DNA of 64,000 bases from Montifringilla adamsi (lineage: Eukaryota; Chordata; Aves; Passeriformes; Passeridae): assembly GCA_017590115.1 (NCBI GenBank), contig JAGGNK010013558.1, positions 14,802,126 to 14,866,125 on the forward strand. The letters are read 5' to 3'. Positions 62,934 to 64,000 of this stretch are shown piece after piece (the stretch's first letter is position 1; the number at the start of each line of letters is the position of its first letter). The position numbers were made by a program, and so were the translations under genes. The notes below the pieces were generated by a model. It ran no database searches and was not told where the DNA came from. It saw nothing but the letters and a program-made list of their open reading frames with translations.

Positions 62934-64000
62934 GTAACAGTTCATTTAATTAAAGGTTATTAATGCAGCTTAATTGAGAAACAGAGGGAAGTGGTGAAAT
63001 GCTTTTTTTCTGGCTTGGAATTTTTCAATTAGTGAAAACTTATTTTTGATAGAAGAGCGGGGTTTTCAAAAGAAATCATTTGAGATAAATCTTCTGCACA
63101 CATTTCTATCCAGCGTTGTGCACTGGATTCAAATTCAGCCAGGACAGAGCCCAGTTCAGGGACTAAGAATTTCTGTGTGCAGCATTGCTTAGGGAGAGCC
63201 ACGCCAGGACAATTTGTGGAGGTGAAAGAAGGAAGAGGGAGAGAAGGTTTGGGACCCTGTGGGGTGCCTTTCTCAGGGGCTGAGGAGGTTTTGCCCGGTT
63301 GCCAGTGCCCCTTTTCCAGCCTCCCCCTCATCCATCCCTGCCTGCAGCAGCTGCATCTGGCCCTGATTTAGTGCCGAGGCAAGCCTTGTGCCTTTTGTCT
63401 GCTGCTGCTGCTTGGGCTCTGTGTGGAGCTGGAAGCCAGGAATTCAAGTTTTAGTTGTTTCTTTTATACTCCCTTGCTGCGCGATGACTTTTTTTTGGGG
63501 GGAAAATGAGTTCTCCCTGTGCGGGAGGTGTTGTAGCTCCCGTGGCTGTTGTATCTGAATTTCTAGAAATGTTAATTTGTCCATGAGATAGTGCCACCAG
63601 GTAAATACCAGCATTCCTGTTTTCAGCAAGGGAACAGTCATGGAGGGGGTTTAAAAGCAGGCAGAATAAATATCTCTGGAGTCAAATGCAAACCATTAAT
63701 ATTAGAAGATTCACTTGGATGAGTTTCCCTGTCACTCTTCTTTTCTGTGTAGTGGAGGTAGTAGTAACTTAATTCAGTGTGTACCTGCATATGGAGAGTT
63801 ATGAGTAGTGAGCAGTGCTATAGGAGCACTGTGCTGCATTATTAAAAGGGGGGTGTATTTTGTCAGAACCAAGAAAGAACTCTCCAGATTTCCCATTTTA
63901 ACATTTAAACTCAATATTGGGAATTTCAGACAAGAAGCTGAAATTTGCACAGCTCAGCCTGACCTTTAATAATCAACTCGAGTTAACTGGAGTCAATAAA
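62934..64000 (+). other. MCTP2: MCTP2 intron, open at the window edge
   Basis: It starts at GTAACA after a phase 2 exon. No further MCTP2 exon is visible before 64000. The segment is otherwise unremarkable. Confidence 0.75.

Larger units (their letters stand above)
28535..64000 (+). other. MCTP2: MCTP2 gene, 5' part (runs off right edge)
   Basis: This is the span of the MCTP2 gene visible here, from the CpG-island promoter to the window edge. Five coding exons were found by reading conserved protein segments bounded by AG and GT splice sites. They encode 305 complete codons, covering the N-terminal region and nearly all of the first C2 domain. The introns are about 15.3, 4.7, 1.1, 11.2 and 0.8 kb, and the last intron is still open at 64000. 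The N-terminus (MDLDKQSVWGSLKQ) and the first C2 domain resemble vertebrate MCTP2 as I remember it, more than MCTP1. Known members have three C2 domains and two membrane segments near the C-terminus and sit in the endoplasmic reticulum. Those later parts are outside the window. The coding exons are certain; the link to the CpG-island exon is inferred. Confidence 0.9.

Noticed and set aside
1..64000. CRISPR arrays, operons, phage or plasmid features
   Set aside because: The sequence is vertebrate: long introns, splice sites and CR1 repeats. No array of equal repeats with unique spacers was seen; the tandem arrays here have no spacers.

Overview
The window looks like bird nuclear DNA. The only protein-coding gene I can support is the 5' part of MCTP2 (multiple C2 and transmembrane domain protein 2), on the + strand. 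The bird call rests on several fragments with the typical 3' tail of chicken-repeat-1 (CR1) LINEs, on an antisense solo LTR of the avian ERVL type, and on the absence of mammalian SINE or L1 sequence. I cannot name the species. Nothing suggests a bacterial, plasmid or phage origin.

Layout. From 1 to about 28.2 kb I see no gene. This stretch holds old CR1 pieces, small local duplications, homopolymer runs and one CTCF-like motif. At 28.25-28.54 kb a GC-rich minisatellite with a 13-15 bp unit runs directly into a CpG island (about 28.54-29.0 kb). I read this as the MCTP2 promoter and 5' exon, with a splice donor after 28773. A 15.3 kb intron follows. The first certain coding exon is 44057-44644 (ATG at 44120), followed by 49388-49450, 50592-50700, 61903-62045 and 62857-62933. 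The gene continues beyond the right edge. All phases join cleanly (0, 0, 1, 0, 2), giving 305 complete codons plus two bases.

The encoded part is the basic, serine-rich N-terminal region and nearly all of the first C2 domain, with its expected calcium-binding aspartates. The other C2 domains and the transmembrane pair must lie past 64 kb. MCTP proteins are ER-anchored C2 proteins that bind calcium and membranes.

The most interesting signals are: (a) an upstream ATG in the CpG-island exon that stays in frame through the splice and would add 30 residues beginning Met-Gly-Gly-Cys; (b) a CpG-rich block with a GTAAGT donor deep in the intron before exon 61903, right after a four-copy ~198 bp tandem array, which could be a second promoter; (c) complementary A/C-rich and G/T-rich intron tracts that flank the 63-base exon; and (d) an ungapped 100 bp direct repeat about 1 kb apart in the upstream region. 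I found no convincing unknown multi-gene system. Most open frames in the window are chance frames.
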